NCBI GenBank assembly: GCA_023269645.1
Contig: JAHFPR010000129.1
Span: 1-5,978, forward strand
From: Alphaproteobacteria bacterium
Lineage (GTDB): Bacteria > Pseudomonadota > Alphaproteobacteria > Rickettsiales > UBA8987
DNA length: 5,978 nucleotides
Reading direction: 5' to 3'
In this document: in pieces, positions 5,443-5,978 of the stretch
How the letters are laid out: each line of letters opens with the position of its first letter
How positions within the stretch are numbered: the stretch's first letter is position 1
Notes under the pieces: model-generated
Databases searched by the model: none
Told to the model about the DNA's origin: nothing
What the model saw: only the letters and a program-made list of their open reading frames with translations
Program-made: the position numbers and the translations under genes

Positions 5443-5978
5443 TCACTGGCACGCCAGGCATTCCTCGTAATTAGCGGCCTGTTTCTCCTTTTTCTTTGAG
5501 GCTTTTTTCTCCTTGCGGGATGGCTCCAGCGGCAGGGCGAGCTGCTGCTCGGCCTGCGGCACGTCGTGCGATACCTTATCCGCGCGCTGCATGGAGGTGG
5601 AGCGGCAATAATAGAGGCTTTTTACGCCCTTTTTCCACGCCATGAAGTGCACTTCGTGTAATTCTTTCTTGCTCACGTCGCCCGGCATAAAAAGATTCAG
5701 CGATTGCGCCTGGCAGATGAAGCGGGCGCGATCTGCCGCGTGTTCCACCAGCCACATCTGTGTGATTTCCGGTGCGGTTTTGAACACGTCTTTCTCCTCC
5801 TGCGTCAGGAAAGGGAGTTGCTGCACCGAACCTTCATGCGTGGCAATGGATGACCAGATGTCGTCGTTATCCATGTTCTTTTCCGCCAGCAGCGTTTTCA
5901 GATGCTTGTTGCGCACGGAGAAGGAGCCGGTGAGGGTTTTCTGCGTGAATACGTTGGCGGCGTAAGGTTCAATCCCCG
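5443..5978 (-). CDS. nrdA: ribonucleoside-diphosphate reductase class I alpha subunit, C-terminal 177 residues (5' end off right edge)
   Basis: NrdA is the large catalytic subunit that reduces ribonucleoside diphosphates using the radical supplied by NrdB. Only its C terminus is in the window. The frame is open to the right edge and the visible part begins GIEPYAANVFTQKTLTGSF, so the GTG at 5916 is internal, not a start. Supporting motifs are FICQAQSLNLFMP, at the place of the E. coli DQSMS segment, and the tyrosine pair in SLYYCRSTS (bases 5608-5613). That pair matches the radical-transfer dyad Y730-Y731 of E. coli NrdA. The final residues, EECLACQ, carry the CxxC thiol pair that re-reduces the active site by exchange with thioredoxin or glutaredoxin. 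Between these lies a flexible tail with a lysine-rich run (SRKEKKASKKKEKQ). The stop codon is followed nine bases later by the palindromic element. nrdB follows after one intervening gene. Confidence 0.95.
   Translation of the reverse strand, partial: GIEPYAANVFTQKTLTGSFSVRNKHLKTLLAEKNMDNDDIWSSIATHEGSVQQLPFLTQEEKDVFKTAPEITQMWLVEHAADRARFICQAQSLNLFMPGDVSKKELHEVHFMAWKKGVKSLYYCRSTSMQRADKVSHDVPQAEQQLALPLEPSRKEKKASKKKEKQAANYEECLACQ

Noticed and set aside
5443..5916. Stand-alone 157-residue gene starting at GTG 5916
   Set aside because: The frame continues without a stop to the right edge with conserved NrdA sequence (GIEPYAANVFTQKTL), so this is the end of nrdA, not a separate gene.

Overview
The window looks like a chromosomal core region of an alphaproteobacterium. 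SecA and both ribonucleotide reductase (RNR) subunits read like alphaproteobacterial versions, and codons are moderately GC-rich. This placement rests on remembered family patterns, not on a search. All confident genes lie on the minus strand, so transcription runs from high to low coordinates.

In order of transcription: the C-terminal part of nrdA (class I RNR alpha subunit, cut by the right edge); a 266-bp intergenic stretch holding a 112-bp double-hairpin palindromic element and a candidate promoter; a 50-residue lysine/alanine-rich histone H1-like gene with a perfect Shine-Dalgarno sequence; a 114-bp gap filled with 13-bp repeats; complete nrdB (RNR beta, all metal ligands and the radical tyrosine present); a 163-bp gap with a good promoter bracketed by inverted 7-bp repeat arrays; complete secA; a gene overlapping the secA end that resembles a divergent GNAT-fold protein; and, at the left edge, a possible partial membrane-protein gene.

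NrdA and NrdB together make deoxyribonucleotides. The H1-like protein, probably a DNA-binding chromatin protein, sits between them, which links DNA precursor supply with DNA packaging by position only. SecA is the motor of Sec protein export and has its own candidate promoter.

The most unusual content is intergenic. Each of the three gaps between nrdA and secA carries a different inverted-repeat system placed close to the preceding stop codon. Two of them also have an inverted copy just before the next start codon. The element after nrdA consists of two homologous hairpins in inverted orientation, with compensatory base-pair swaps between them. I found no tRNA, rRNA, CRISPR array, insertion sequence with a transposase, or defence system. 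Apart from the repeats, the window is ordinary housekeeping DNA.
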